A DNA stretch of 64,000 bases from Blastopirellula sp. J2-11 (GCF_024584705.1 NZ_CP097384.1:4216001-4280000), one strand, 5' to 3'; counted from the stretch's first letter, positions 9,217 to 17,949 are shown. A program made the numbers and translations. The notes: generated by a model from the letters alone, not told the origin.

Positions 9217-9283
9217 GGATTAAAAAATGGGGTCAGGTCCGAATTTCGCAGCGAAATTCGGACCTGACCCCATTTTTTAATCC
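9217..9283. repeat. 67-bp near-perfect inverted repeat (33-bp arms)
   Basis: Arms 9217-9249 and 9251-9283 are exact reverse complements with a single base between them. Each arm contains ggggtcaggtccgaatttcg. The right arm covers the stop codon (9277-9279) of the LysM gene on the minus strand. It could work as a second, bidirectional terminator, but the arm is much longer than needed and may be a REP-like repeat. Confidence 0.9.
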
Positions 9284-10668
9284 CGCGGCAATCGCAGCTG
9301 CATCCCCGGTTTCATCTGATCGGGATAGTCGCCGATCACGTCGCGGTTCAAACGGAACAGCTCGCCCCAGCGAGCGGCGTCTCCCAAGGTTTGCCGTGCG
9401 ATCGTCGCCAAATCATCGCCGGGCTTCACCTGATAGGTGTGCGGCGCTGTTGCGGCAGGCTGTACTGCCGGCGCCGGATTGACCAGCGGTTGGGCCGACG
9501 ATTGCCCTGTCTTCGGCAGCGGTTGCGGCGACTGCGTCGGGACGATTCGCTGACCGGGAATGAAACTGCCGCTGGTGATGATTTGCTGAACCCAATCAGG
9601 GTCGGCTTCTTGGGTGACTCCCTTTTCCGTATCGGTTGCGACTTCGATTGTCGGCGGCAACCGCTGCGGAGTTACTTGGTCCGCGGTCACGCTTTGGGTC
9701 GTGCTCGCGTTTTGGGCCGGTACATACGTCGACGGGATCGATGCGCTGGCGGTCGACGCAAATGCTCGATTCAAACGCGGCTGCGGTCTCGACTTCACCG
9801 CGATCGGCTGTTGCGGCTCGATCACCGCCTCGGTCGCTTTCCATGCCGGCCGGCTAGGCTTCGCAGCGACCGGTGACGGCGACAACGGCTTCGTTTCGAC
9901 CACCGGGGCCGGTTTGATCAATCTCGCTTGCGGAGGCGTCTCCGCCGGCTTCGCGGAAGTCTTTTCGCCGACAAAGCGAAGCGAAGCGACTGGATCCGCC
10001 GACTGCGAGGGAGCGCCAACAATTTCCACCGGCGCTGGCTTGCTGGGTTCGCTGGGCTTCGCTTCACTGGGCGCCGGCGTTTCAACCGGCGCCGTGCCGC
10101 CGGAAAAACGAGAAGCGATCGCGCCAATCGCCGCAGAGACCATCGACGTGGCCGGTTTCGGCGCCGCTTCGGTCGCAACTTCCGCTGGCTCTGGCTGCGT
10201 CTCTTCGGTCGGCGGCGCGGCCGGCGAGAAGCGACTCGAAAAACGTCCCAGCGGCGGCGCCGCTTCGATCGGCGTGGTGTCGACCGGCTCCGTTGTCGGT
10301 TCCGGTTCATCCTTTGCAGCGACGGCGGTGGTGACCTGTTCAGCAACGGCAGTCGCTTCGCGATTGGTCAGTGGAATTGCGAAGCGCGACGGAAACGGCA
10401 CGCCGCGTGAAACGGCGACCGGCTCTTGATAGACAGCCGTACTGGTCGGCTCGCTCGGCAAGGTAATGACGGGCGCAGTCGAGTGATCGCTGGCGGCCAG
10501 CGCGGAAGGAGCGGAGATCGCCGCCGCGGGAACCGTGGGCGCCGGGCTCGGATTGCTAGAGACTTGCGCAAGCATCCACATCCGCTTTACAGCGGCATAT
10601 GTCAGCACCGCGGCTAGACAGCCGACGATCGCAAATCCGATCCGAGCTTCCCTGCGCACCTTATTCAC
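9277..10668 (-). CDS. membrane-anchored LysM-domain protein
   Basis: A 463-residue protein with one N-terminal membrane segment (about 10-30), a long low-complexity region rich in Ala, Pro, Ser, Thr and Glu (about 35-400), and a C-terminal LysM domain (about 412-463, starting HTYQVKPGDDLATIARQ). LysM domains bind N-acetylglucosamine-containing glycans, usually peptidoglycan. The topology puts the LysM outside the cytoplasmic membrane at the end of a flexible tether. It lies 82 bases downstream of rsmH on the same strand, the place where ftsL sits in many dcw clusters, so an envelope or division role is plausible but unproven. Its stop codon lies inside the 67-bp inverted repeat. Confidence 0.85.
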   Translation of the reverse strand: MNKVRREARIGFAIVGCLAAVLTYAAVKRMWMLAQVSSNPSPAPTVPAAAISAPSALAASDHSTAPVITLPSEPTSTAVYQEPVAVSRGVPFPSRFAIPLTNREATAVAEQVTTAVAAKDEPEPTTEPVDTTPIEAAPPLGRFSSRFSPAAPPTEETQPEPAEVATEAAPKPATSMVSAAIGAIASRFSGGTAPVETPAPSEAKPSEPSKPAPVEIVGAPSQSADPVASLRFVGEKTSAKPAETPPQARLIKPAPVVETKPLSPSPVAAKPSRPAWKATEAVIEPQQPIAVKSRPQPRLNRAFASTASASIPSTYVPAQNASTTQSVTADQVTPQRLPPTIEVATDTEKGVTQEADPDWVQQIITSGSFIPGQRIVPTQSPQPLPKTGQSSAQPLVNPAPAVQPAATAPHTYQVKPGDDLATIARQTLGDAARWGELFRLNRDVIGDYPDQMKPGMQLRLPRD

Positions 10669-10750
10669 TCCTTGCGACCACCTCCCTCTACGGTCGGCAG
10701 TCGACGCTAGCTGGAGCCGCGTTCTGGCTCAAGCCCAATTCCTTGCATCC

Positions 10751-11629
10751 TTACACACGTCGAGCAACGCGCAGTTTGGCGCTGCGGCTGCGAGGATTCT
10801 GCATAATCTCCTCGTCACTAGGAATTATCGGCTTTTTGGTCATCGGTTCGAGGCGCTCATCTTCGCGAAACGCTTCTTTTACTCGACGATCTTCCAAAGA
10901 GTGGAAGCTGATGACAGCGATTTTGCCGCCTGGGCGGATGAAGTCGGGCGCTGACTTCAAAATGCTCTCCAGCGAACTGAGCTCTCGATTCACTGCAATT
11001 CGCAGTGCTTGAAAGGTTCGCGTCGCCGGATGAATCCGTTCTCGCGCTCCGCGGCCTGGGTAACAACTGGTCACGATCTCGGCCAAATCGCTTGCTAGCA
11101 GGAACGGTTTTTCTTTTCGCCGCAGGCAAACTTTTTTGGCGATCCGGCGACTCAGACGCTCTTCGCCGTTTTGATAGATCACGTCGGCTAGATCTTTTTC
11201 GGAGAGGAGATTCACCAGATCGGCGGCGGTGTCCCCTTCGGTTTCGTCAAAGCGAAGGTCGAGCGGACCGTCCGAATCAAAACTGAATCCGCGATTGCGA
11301 TCGGCCAGCTGATCGCTCGAAAGCCCCAGGTCCAGCAGCAGCCCGTCGATCAGGTCGATCTCAAGGTCCTGCAGCACGCTAGGAAGCTCACAGAAGTTCC
11401 GCTGCGTGACTTTGATCGGTAGGCCGCGTAGCGACTGCTCGGCTCTCTCAATCGCCGCCAGGTCGCGATCACAGGCAATCACCAACCCTTCGTCCCCCAC
11501 GCGCTCGGCCAACTGCCGCGTATGTCCTCCTCCGCCCAACGTGCCATCGACGAAGGTTTGCCCCGGCTGGGGATCGAGATACGCGATCGTCTCGGCAGGA
11601 AGTACAGAAACGTGAACGGTCGAAGTCAT
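10751..11629 (-). CDS. rsmH: 16S rRNA (cytosine(1402)-N4)-methyltransferase RsmH
   Basis: RsmH (MraW) methylates N4 of C1402 in 16S rRNA using S-adenosylmethionine. The 292-residue product has the usual family length and motifs. The N-terminus HVSVLPAETIAYL matches the family start, followed by the SAM-binding loop DGTLGGGGHT, then DGLLLDLGLSSDQL, the helical insert, and the C-terminal PGGKIAVISFHSLEDR. The ATG at 11629 gives the expected start. Only a LysM gene follows on the same strand; ftsI and the mur genes are not in the window, so this is a detached or truncated dcw neighbourhood. Confidence 0.97.
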   Translation of the reverse strand: MTSTVHVSVLPAETIAYLDPQPGQTFVDGTLGGGGHTRQLAERVGDEGLVIACDRDLAAIERAEQSLRGLPIKVTQRNFCELPSVLQDLEIDLIDGLLLDLGLSSDQLADRNRGFSFDSDGPLDLRFDETEGDTAADLVNLLSEKDLADVIYQNGEERLSRRIAKKVCLRRKEKPFLLASDLAEIVTSCYPGRGARERIHPATRTFQALRIAVNRELSSLESILKSAPDFIRPGGKIAVISFHSLEDRRVKEAFREDERLEPMTKKPIIPSDEEIMQNPRSRSAKLRVARRV

Positions 11630-11792
11630 GTGCGGCGGAGTCAGAAATGGCGAAAACGGCGGAAAACGCAGGCAAATTGCCCACGCGTCAGCTTACCGCA
11701 TCACGGTCTCGAAGACATGACCCTACCCGTTGGCATAGCCCCCAACGCCCGTTTTAACATTTGCGAATGAGAACAATCTGGCGGTCATCTCT

Positions 11793-12007
11793 CTTCGTAT
11801 CCCTATCCGAAGCGCGAGCTTTGAGGTTGCGTTATTTGGCAATTCAAGAAGTGTTGAACACGGGTGAAGCACGATCAAACAGGGTCCGAATCCACCGAAA
11901 ATCGTCACACTAGCCCGCCAGCGCCAGCGAGGGAATAGAGTTGGCGATCCTAACCCGGATTGAAGTAGCAAGCCGTATTCCCTCGCTCGCGCTGCGGGCT
12001 ACGAAGA
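11793..12007. repeat. dispersed palindromic element, family I, copy 1
   Basis: A roughly 215-bp copy of an element also found at 26273-26528 and 32838-33099. It begins cttcgta...gaagcgcgagctttgagg and contains the shared block aatccaccgaaaatcgtcacactagcccgccag. A large palindrome follows, built from gccagcgagggaata and tattccctcgct, and the copy ends gcgggctacgaag. The right half is shorter than in the other copies, with the palindrome fused almost directly to the terminal sequence, so this looks like an internally deleted copy. No gene lies inside it. Confidence 0.85.
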
Positions 12008-12085
12008 GCAGTAGGCGCTGGCGACTTCCCCTAGCGCTACTTCAAAACGGACGCTGCGGGCGAGGAAGAAACGGCGGCCAAGAAT

Positions 12086-12134
12086 GAAAAAAACCTCGCC
12101 GCAGGCGCATCCATGCGCCCGGCATCGGCGAGGT
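12086..12134 (-). terminator. intrinsic terminator on the minus strand
   Basis: A stem of ten base pairs (aacctcgccg with cggcgaggtt) containing an inner gcgcat/atgcgc stem is followed, on the minus strand, by a run of seven T. It is 270 bases beyond the end of the glycosyltransferase gene and probably ends a transcript coming from that direction. Confidence 0.75.
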
Positions 12135-12200
12135 TGGCGAAGACGGCCGCTGCACTTGCCGCTTCGCCTGCAGTTCGCCAAACCGGGAGATTCCTTCCCC
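12086..12200 (-). ncRNA. candidate structured small RNA ending in the terminator
   Basis: Directly before the terminator, on the minus strand, 12135-12178 folds as an outer stem ggcgaa/ttcgcc enclosing an inner stem ctgca/tgcag. No believable reading frame lies in 12009-12403. A structured segment plus a terminator in a 390-base non-coding gap could be an independent small RNA or the 3' untranslated region of the glycosyltransferase transcript. No known RNA family was recognised. The 5' end is not determined. Confidence 0.3.
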
Positions 12201-12403
12201 CCAACAAGACGAACGGACGGACGTTCAATCAACGTCGCTCAATCACGACTTGCCTAAAGGTAAGAATCGTTACGAACCGGTCAACCTGCGTTTTCCGCAA
12301 GCATGGCCGCTAGCACGGCGTGATAGCACGCTTAAAGAATGACGCTGATGGGCGCTACGTCACGAGAGAAATCTTGGAGAAAATTTCGAACGCACTGCGG
12401 GGG

Positions 12404-13564
12404 TCACGCTAGCACGCTGGTCAGCGATTTCGCCGCACAGCGATAGATCTTCGCGTGCCGACGGACCATTTTGTCGAGCGTAAAGTGCGCTTCGATTCGC
12501 GCCCGGTTCGCTTCGCCGAGCTCGACGCGCAAGGCCGCATCCGCTGCTAGCACGCTGACACGACTGACAAACTCGGCGGCGTCGCCAACCGGCGACAATT
12601 GGGCCTCTTGATACGGTCCCAGCAACTGGGCGACTCCTTCCACGTCGGTGGCAATCACCGGCAGCCGCGCCGCCATCGCTTCGATCATCGCATTCGGCAT
12701 TCCCTCCCAACGCGACGAGAGCAAGAAGAGATCGGCGTCGGTCAGCAGTTGCGGCACATCAGCGCGGCGCCCCAAAAATTGGACCCGATCGACTAGATGC
12801 AGCTGGCGCGCCTGTTCTTTCAACGCCGACTCTTGCGGGCCGGCTCCGACGATTTGCAGTTCCCAATCGTCGGCTTGCAACAGCGAATCGCGGAGCGCGG
12901 TCAGCAGCCAATCAAAGCCTTTCTGCGCATCCAACCGCCCCACGGCGATCATCCGCTTGCGGCCATCAACCTGCTTCATTCCGACATTTTGGATCGTCTG
13001 TTCGTCAAAATCGGTCAGGTCGATTCCGTTCGGAGTCACCAGCGTATTGACCTGCAAAACGGTTTGGGCGAATTCTTTCAAGCGGCGGCTTACCGCGAGC
13101 GTCAGATCTGCTTTTTTGGCGTAGTAACTTTGCAGCCAGCGCCGCCATAAACCTTGTTCGACGACGCGTAGTCCGTGAATGAGTTTCGCCTTCCTCCGCT
13201 TCCCCATCGCCATGCTGGCGGCGATATTGGCATGAAAGAGAAAACTGTGGACGACATGCGGATGCAAAACTTGCAGCGCACTTGCTAGTCGACGTACGGC
13301 GATCGGCAGCCGCCATTTCGAGTCGCACCGGAGAAATAAAACGTCGATCCCCTGCTCTTCCAACTGCCGAACCAGCACATCGCGTCCCGGCGCCGGTCGC
13401 GATGCGAGCGAAATCACCGTCACGCGAAATTCCGACCGATCGAGCCGACAGGCCAAATTGGTGAGACAGCGCTCGGCGCCACCAACTTCAAGTTCCGTAA
13501 TCACAAGCGCCACTCGGATCAGTCCCGATGAGTGGGTTGAAGATTTTGCAGGCGTCACTGTCAC
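12404..13564 (-). CDS. GT4-type glycosyltransferase
   Basis: A 386-residue retaining GT-B glycosyltransferase of the GT4 group. The acceptor-binding N-terminal domain has the family opening VITELEVGGAER (about 21-32). The C-terminal nucleotide-sugar domain starts near AVGRLDAQKGFDWL and has the E-x7-E signature in SSRWEGMPNAMIEAMA. No membrane segment is visible, so it probably acts at the inner face of the membrane. The start is a GTG at 13564. It stands alone, flanked by a candidate terminator region and the divergent queA. Sugar donor and product (exopolysaccharide, LPS or protein glycan) cannot be told. Confidence 0.92.
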   Translation of the reverse strand: MTVTPAKSSTHSSGLIRVALVITELEVGGAERCLTNLACRLDRSEFRVTVISLASRPAPGRDVLVRQLEEQGIDVLFLRCDSKWRLPIAVRRLASALQVLHPHVVHSFLFHANIAASMAMGKRRKAKLIHGLRVVEQGLWRRWLQSYYAKKADLTLAVSRRLKEFAQTVLQVNTLVTPNGIDLTDFDEQTIQNVGMKQVDGRKRMIAVGRLDAQKGFDWLLTALRDSLLQADDWELQIVGAGPQESALKEQARQLHLVDRVQFLGRRADVPQLLTDADLFLLSSRWEGMPNAMIEAMAARLPVIATDVEGVAQLLGPYQEAQLSPVGDAAEFVSRVSVLAADAALRVELGEANRARIEAHFTLDKMVRRHAKIYRCAAKSLTSVLA

Positions 13565-13668
13565 TCTTCTGGCGGCCTCGGGTAGAAAAAAATCAACGCT
13601 TGCCTACGATATTAAAAATGCGTCGCATGCGAACTGTTCGACGCTCATGCCTTTAAAGCCCCCGCCTT

Positions 13669-14715
13669 ATGACCAGCATCGAACAATACGACTATAGACT
13701 ACCCAAAGAATTGATTGCGCAAGAGCCTTTGGAGAAAAGAGCGGATGCTCGGCTTTTGGTGGTGGATCGCAAATCGGGTCAGATCGAGCATCGCTATATT
13801 CGCGATTTGCCCGAAATTCTGCAACCGACGGATCATTTGGTGCTGAATAACACCAAAGTCGTCCCTGCCCGCCTGGTCGGCCGGCGCACATTGACCGGCG
13901 GACGCTGGCAAGGGTTGTACCTTGAGTCCGACATCAACGGGCATTGGCTCGTCTTGGCCAAAACACGCGGCAAAATCGCCCCCGGCGAGATGGTCACGCT
14001 GGAAAACCGCGAGACCAAAGAGGATATCTCGCTACGTCTGGTCGCTAGTCTGGGCGCCGGAATGTGGGCGGTCGAACCTGAATCGAGCGAGTCGACGCTG
14101 GAAATATTGGAACGGGTCGGACGCGTTCCCCTGCCGCACTACATTCGCGAAGGGGAAATGATGCCGGACGACTGGAAGCGGTATCAAACTGTTTTCGCCG
14201 AACAGCCCGGCGCCGTCGCCGCTCCGACCGCCGGTCTCCACTTCTCGACCGAACTGCTGAAAAAGCTGACCGCCAAAGATCTACTGGTCGATTACGTGAC
14301 GCTGCATGTCGGCATCGGCACGTTCCGTCCGGTTTCGGTCGATCAGCTCGATGAGCACGTCATGCACAAAGAATGGGGCGAAATCCGCGAAGAAGCGGTC
14401 GAGCGCATCTTAGCGACAAAGGCCGCTGGAGGCCGCAATATCGCCGTCGGTACGACCGTGGCGCGAGTGATGGAAACGGCCGCCCGCTCAGGCGAACTGC
14501 AGCCGTGGCGCGGCCAGACCGATCTCTTCATTCGTCCACCTTTCGAGTTCCATGCGGTCGACGCGTTGCTGACCAATTTTCACTTGCCCAAGTCGACGCT
14601 GCTGATTTTGGTGCGAACTTTTGGGGGAGACGAGTTGATGCGCGAAGCCTACGCCGAAGCGATCCGCGAAGAGTACCGCTTCTACAGCTACGGCGACGCA
14701 ATGTTGATCCTGTAG
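13669..14715 (+). CDS. queA: S-adenosylmethionine:tRNA ribosyltransferase-isomerase QueA
   Basis: QueA transfers and isomerises the ribosyl group of SAM onto preQ1 in tRNA to give epoxyqueuosine. The 348-residue product matches the family length. It opens with DYRLPKELIAQEPLEKR and carries LNNTKVVPARL, GRVPLPHYI, the EQPGAVAAPTAGLHFS block (about 181-196) and the terminal NFHLPKSTLLILV. No other queuosine genes are in the window. The gene is divergent from the glycosyltransferase gene with about 100 bases between them. Confidence 0.97.
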   Translation: MTSIEQYDYRLPKELIAQEPLEKRADARLLVVDRKSGQIEHRYIRDLPEILQPTDHLVLNNTKVVPARLVGRRTLTGGRWQGLYLESDINGHWLVLAKTRGKIAPGEMVTLENRETKEDISLRLVASLGAGMWAVEPESSESTLEILERVGRVPLPHYIREGEMMPDDWKRYQTVFAEQPGAVAAPTAGLHFSTELLKKLTAKDLLVDYVTLHVGIGTFRPVSVDQLDEHVMHKEWGEIREEAVERILATKAAGGRNIAVGTTVARVMETAARSGELQPWRGQTDLFIRPPFEFHAVDALLTNFHLPKSTLLILVRTFGGDELMREAYAEAIREEYRFYSYGDAMLIL

Positions 14716-14907
14716 GACAGGCCATGCCTGCCGTCGCGCCGCTCGATTTGCTATCGACGCCGCTTGATATTGCTCTCGGCAGGCACGGCCCTGGGCTACG
14801 ACGGGGCGACGATGCTGCCTCGGTAGCCGGGTCGAATCTGCGCCTCAAAAGTCGTATACTCTGCTAGCAGTCTGAGACGTCGTTCCACTCAATCGAAAGG
14901 AGTCGCC

Positions 14908-15528
14908 ATGAGCATCGCCCAGGTCGAACATATTCTGGTTGTTCCCACCGCCGAATTCCGCAATTTGGGCTATTTTCAGGGCTTCTCTCCCGACGCTCCG
15001 CGCTATCTCGAGCATTTGCTCCAGCCAGCGCTGATCAGCTTCCGGCCGCGCCCCGAAATGGAAGAAGATCCCAGCTTCAAGCAGTTGATCCCATACGTCA
15101 TTTTTGAGTACGTCGACGCCGATGGCGAAGCCTGGGTCTTTCAGTACGTCCGCGGCAAAGGGCAAGGCGAAAGCCGTTTGCATAGCAAACGGAGCGTCGG
15201 AGTCGGCGGGCACATCTCTAGCGAAGACGCCGCCGAGCATCTCTCGGGCAATCCGTACGAAGAAGGGATGCGCCGTGAGTTGGACGAAGAAGTCGAGATC
15301 GACTGCGAGTACGAGATCGAGTGCGTTGGCCTCATCAATGATGATCAAAATCCAGTCGGTCAGGTTCACCTGGGCGTGGTGCATCGTTGCCGCGTCGTGC
15401 AGCCGGCCGTTCGACCGCGTGAAAGCGAAATCATCGAAGCCGGTTTCATCCCCGTCTCACAACTGCTGCTAGAGCTTGATCGCTGCGAAACCTGGTCAAG
15501 CATTTGCCTCCAGGCGCTCTACGGTTAG
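14908..15528 (+). CDS. NUDIX-like hydrolase domain protein
   Basis: A 206-residue cytoplasmic protein. Residues about 105-140 contain a NUDIX-type box: GGHIS, then a ten-residue stretch longer than usual, then RRELDEEVEI. The REL-x-EE core that binds metal is present, but the glycine normally two residues after EE is glutamate and the first part of the box is stretched. An AAAGGAG ribosome binding site (14898-14904) precedes the ATG. The first 60 residues (PTAEFRNLGYFQGF) match no domain known to me. Substrate is unknown. It lies between queA and a cysteine desulfurase gene on the same strand. Confidence 0.7.
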   Translation: MSIAQVEHILVVPTAEFRNLGYFQGFSPDAPRYLEHLLQPALISFRPRPEMEEDPSFKQLIPYVIFEYVDADGEAWVFQYVRGKGQGESRLHSKRSVGVGGHISSEDAAEHLSGNPYEEGMRRELDEEVEIDCEYEIECVGLINDDQNPVGQVHLGVVHRCRVVQPAVRPRESEIIEAGFIPVSQLLLELDRCETWSSICLQALYG

Positions 15529-15552
15529 CATAAAGCGGATAACCTGTCCGCT

Positions 15553-16761
15553 TTGCTGGCGAATCTTACTTTGACCGCTCGACCGATCTATCTCGACAAT
15601 CATGCTACGACGCGCGTCGACCCGCGCGTGTTGGCGGCGATGACCCCGTACTTTCTCGAAGAATACGGAAACGCCGGCAGCGTCGGACATTTGTTTGGTG
15701 AAGCGGCCCGTGATGCGGTCGAGCAGGCGCGCCGTTCGATCGCCGCCTCGGTCGGCGCCGAAGCGAACGAAATCGTCTTTACCAGCGGCGCTACCGAAAG
15801 CAACAATTTGGCGATTCGCGGCGTCTTGCAGCAACGTCGCCGCCGCGGCGATCATGTCGTCAGCGTAACGACCGAACACAAAGCGGTGCTTGATCCGTTG
15901 GCCAAATGGGCGCGCAGCGGATTTGAAGTGACGCTGCTCTCGCCACAGCAGCAAGGCGCCGATCACGCCGGCCAGCTTGATCCGCAGCAAGTCGCCGACG
16001 CGATTCGTGACGACACCGCGTTGGTCACCATCATGGCCGCCAACAACGAGATCGGCGTCCTTCATCCCCTCGCCGAGATCAGCCGCATCTGCCGCGAGCG
16101 CGGCGTGCCGTTTCACTGCGATGCGACTCAGGCAGTCGGCAAAATGGAGCTCGACTTCGACGCGCTCGGCGTCGACCTGGCTAGCTTCACCGCGCACAAG
16201 TTCTATGGCCCCAAAGGCTGCGGAGCGCTCTACGTTCGCCGGCGGGGAAAACGGATTCGACTGGAACCGCAGATCGACGGCGGCGGCCAAGAGCGAGGAG
16301 TTCGCAGCGGCACGCTAAATGTCCCCGGCATCATCGGCATGGCCAGCGCCCTACAACTTTGTTTGGCGGAAGTGACGACCGAAATCCCCCGACAAGCGGC
16401 GCTCCGCGATCAACTGCTACTCGGGCTGCAAACGGCGATCGACGGGGTGACCCTCAACGGTCCGCTCTGCACGCCGCCGCTGCGACTTGCCGGCAATTTG
16501 AACGTTTCTTTCGCCGGCGTCGACGGCGAAGCGCTAATGATGAACGTCCGCGAGATCGCCGTATCTTCTGGCAGCGCCTGTACTTCGGCCAATCCAGAAC
16601 CGAGTCATGTGCTGCAGGCGATCGGCCTGTCCGAGGACGCAACGCGCAGCAGTTTGCGATTTGGTCTTGGCCGATTTAACCGGTCTGACGATATTGAATT
16701 TGCCGTGACCCACGTTTCAGCAGCAGTGACGCGGCTGCGGAAAATGGTCAAACCGACCTGA
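15553..16761 (+). CDS. cysteine desulfurase (NifS/IscS family)
   Basis: A pyridoxal-phosphate enzyme that removes sulfur from cysteine for iron-sulfur cluster or thiolation pathways. The 402-residue product shows YLDNHATTRVDP near the start, the PLP contact SGATESNN at 78-85, the PLP lysine in TAHKFYGPKG (K216) and the persulfide cysteine in SSGSACTSANPEPSH (C343). The loop around C343 is of the IscS/NifS class I type. The start codon is a TTG at 15553; a second in-frame TTG at 15571 is also possible. An IscA-type gene follows 133 bases downstream with its own promoter, which supports a cluster-assembly role. Confidence 0.94.
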   Translation: MLANLTLTARPIYLDNHATTRVDPRVLAAMTPYFLEEYGNAGSVGHLFGEAARDAVEQARRSIAASVGAEANEIVFTSGATESNNLAIRGVLQQRRRRGDHVVSVTTEHKAVLDPLAKWARSGFEVTLLSPQQQGADHAGQLDPQQVADAIRDDTALVTIMAANNEIGVLHPLAEISRICRERGVPFHCDATQAVGKMELDFDALGVDLASFTAHKFYGPKGCGALYVRRRGKRIRLEPQIDGGGQERGVRSGTLNVPGIIGMASALQLCLAEVTTEIPRQAALRDQLLLGLQTAIDGVTLNGPLCTPPLRLAGNLNVSFAGVDGEALMMNVREIAVSSGSACTSANPEPSHVLQAIGLSEDATRSSLRFGLGRFNRSDDIEFAVTHVSAAVTRLRKMVKPT

Positions 16762-16829
16762 TTTGCCGTAAAACAGGCTGTTCAGACCGCGAATACGGGG
16801 CGCCGGACTTTCTTTTTGGCGGCGTTTCG

Positions 16830-16835
16830 TATAAT
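16830..16835 (+). promoter_or_regulatory. candidate -10 element before the IscA-type gene
   Basis: A perfect TATAAT lies 59 bases upstream of the IscA-type start codon. No good -35 hexamer is visible at the usual distance, so only the -10 is proposed. Confidence 0.4.
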
Positions 16836-16894
16836 TTAGACATCACAATATGTGAAAAGTTATTTCCCCAAAACAGTTTGAGGAGCAGATATCG

Positions 16895-17227
16895 ATGGCG
16901 GTTGAAATTACCGAAAATGCGGCCAACGAAGTCAAACGCATCATCACCGATCAAAAGCATGATCCGGGCACTATGCTCCGTTTGGGCATCGCCGGCGGCG
17001 GCTGCAGCGGATTCTCGTACAGCATCACGCTGTCGCAAGATTTCGATGACGAAAAAGACAACAAGTACGACTTCCACGGTCTTCCGGTCGTCGTCGACAA
17101 GAAGAGCCTCCTGTATTTGGACGGCACCACCGTCGACTTTTACACCGGCGTAGATCGCCATGGGTTCACGTTCAACAACCCGAACGCCGTCAAAACCTGC
17201 GGTTGCGGCAGCTCGTTCCAAGCGTAG
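16895..17227 (+). CDS. HesB/IscA-family iron-sulfur cluster assembly protein
   Basis: A 110-residue A-type carrier that would hold or deliver iron-sulfur clusters. All three conserved cysteines are present: C37 in GGGCSGFSY and C102/C104 in TCGCGSSF. Length and cysteine spacing fit IscA/ErpA; the sequence alone does not separate these subgroups. GAGGAG precedes the ATG by nine bases. It follows the cysteine desulfurase gene, and a strong terminator closes the unit at 17250. Confidence 0.95.
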   Translation: MAVEITENAANEVKRIITDQKHDPGTMLRLGIAGGGCSGFSYSITLSQDFDDEKDNKYDFHGLPVVVDKKSLLYLDGTTVDFYTGVDRHGFTFNNPNAVKTCGCGSSFQA

Positions 17228-17249
17228 TCTGCTCGCTTCCAGCCAAATC

Positions 17250-17283
17250 AAAAAAAGCCGCGACGTTTGTCGCGGCTTTTTTT
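17250..17283 (+). terminator. rho-independent terminator after the IscA-type gene
   Basis: An eight-base-pair GC-rich stem (gccgcgac/gtcgcggc) with a four-base loop, flanked by seven A and seven T. It starts 23 bases after the stop codon and could act in both directions. Confidence 0.92.
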
Positions 17284-17500
17284 GTGCGCCTAAACATCCA
17301 TTGGGCAAACGTCGTGTGCCCACCTGTTTGGCTTGTCCAGCAGTGCTGCAGCACGCAGGAATCGCAAGCGTTTTCATCGACGAAGAGCAGTCTATTTCTT
17401 GGGCGGCAAACCCGACGATGACTTGACGTGGCATGAACTGCGAAAATGTGGGAAATGTTTATGCCATGGTCGGTCAAAACGTAAAAAACTAGAGGAATTA

Positions 17501-17932
17501 ATGGCAACAAATATTACCAAGCAATTCAGAGGAAAGCTAAAAGACGCCTACCTGGAACTGATCCTGAAGTTTCCTCTTATGTCGATTCACTCCGACGCGG
17601 AACTCGAAGCGGCGCAAGAGGTGATGGATCGCTTGCTCGCCCAGGGAGAGCTTTCCAGCGGTGAAGAACTGTATCTGGATGCGCTGAGCGATCTAGTTGG
17701 CGCCTATGAAGACGATCACTTTGCCATTGCCCCTGCATCCGACGCAGACCTGTTGCGACACTTGATGGAAGCGAAGGGAGTGAATCAGATCGAGTTGCAC
17801 CGCAGCACGAAGATCGCCCGATCTACGATCTCGGAAATCCTCAGCGGCAAAAAACCGTTTAGCCGCCAAATCATCGGAACTCTGGCCGACTATTTCGGCG
17901 TCCACAAGACGGTGCTTGCGAATAACCTTTAA
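17501..17932 (+). CDS. XRE-family regulator, HigA-type antitoxin-like
   Basis: A 143-residue protein with an N-terminal helical part and a C-terminal helix-turn-helix (about 88-143; QIELHRSTKIARSTISEI and FSRQIIGTLADYFGV). This layout matches HigA-type antitoxins (COG5499-like), which bind DNA and neutralise a HigB endonuclease. The start at 17501 is supported by AGAGGA upstream; a longer in-frame reading to 17333 gives an unlikely basic N-terminus. No toxin reading frame was found in the 217 bases upstream or downstream, so it is an orphan antitoxin or a plain regulator. Confidence 0.78.
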   Translation: MATNITKQFRGKLKDAYLELILKFPLMSIHSDAELEAAQEVMDRLLAQGELSSGEELYLDALSDLVGAYEDDHFAIAPASDADLLRHLMEAKGVNQIELHRSTKIARSTISEILSGKKPFSRQIIGTLADYFGVHKTVLANNL

Positions 17933-17949
17933 GCAAATTTCTTGGAGCC

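Noticed and set aside
11999-12232. 77-codon minus-strand frame after the glycosyltransferase gene
   Set aside because: It contains the intrinsic terminator and overlaps the repeat element, so translation is unlikely.
17284-17500. Possible HigB toxin upstream of the HigA-like gene
   Set aside because: No frame shows the HigB core or a start; only a degenerate hairpin-like stretch (ttggcttgtccagcagtgct) is present.
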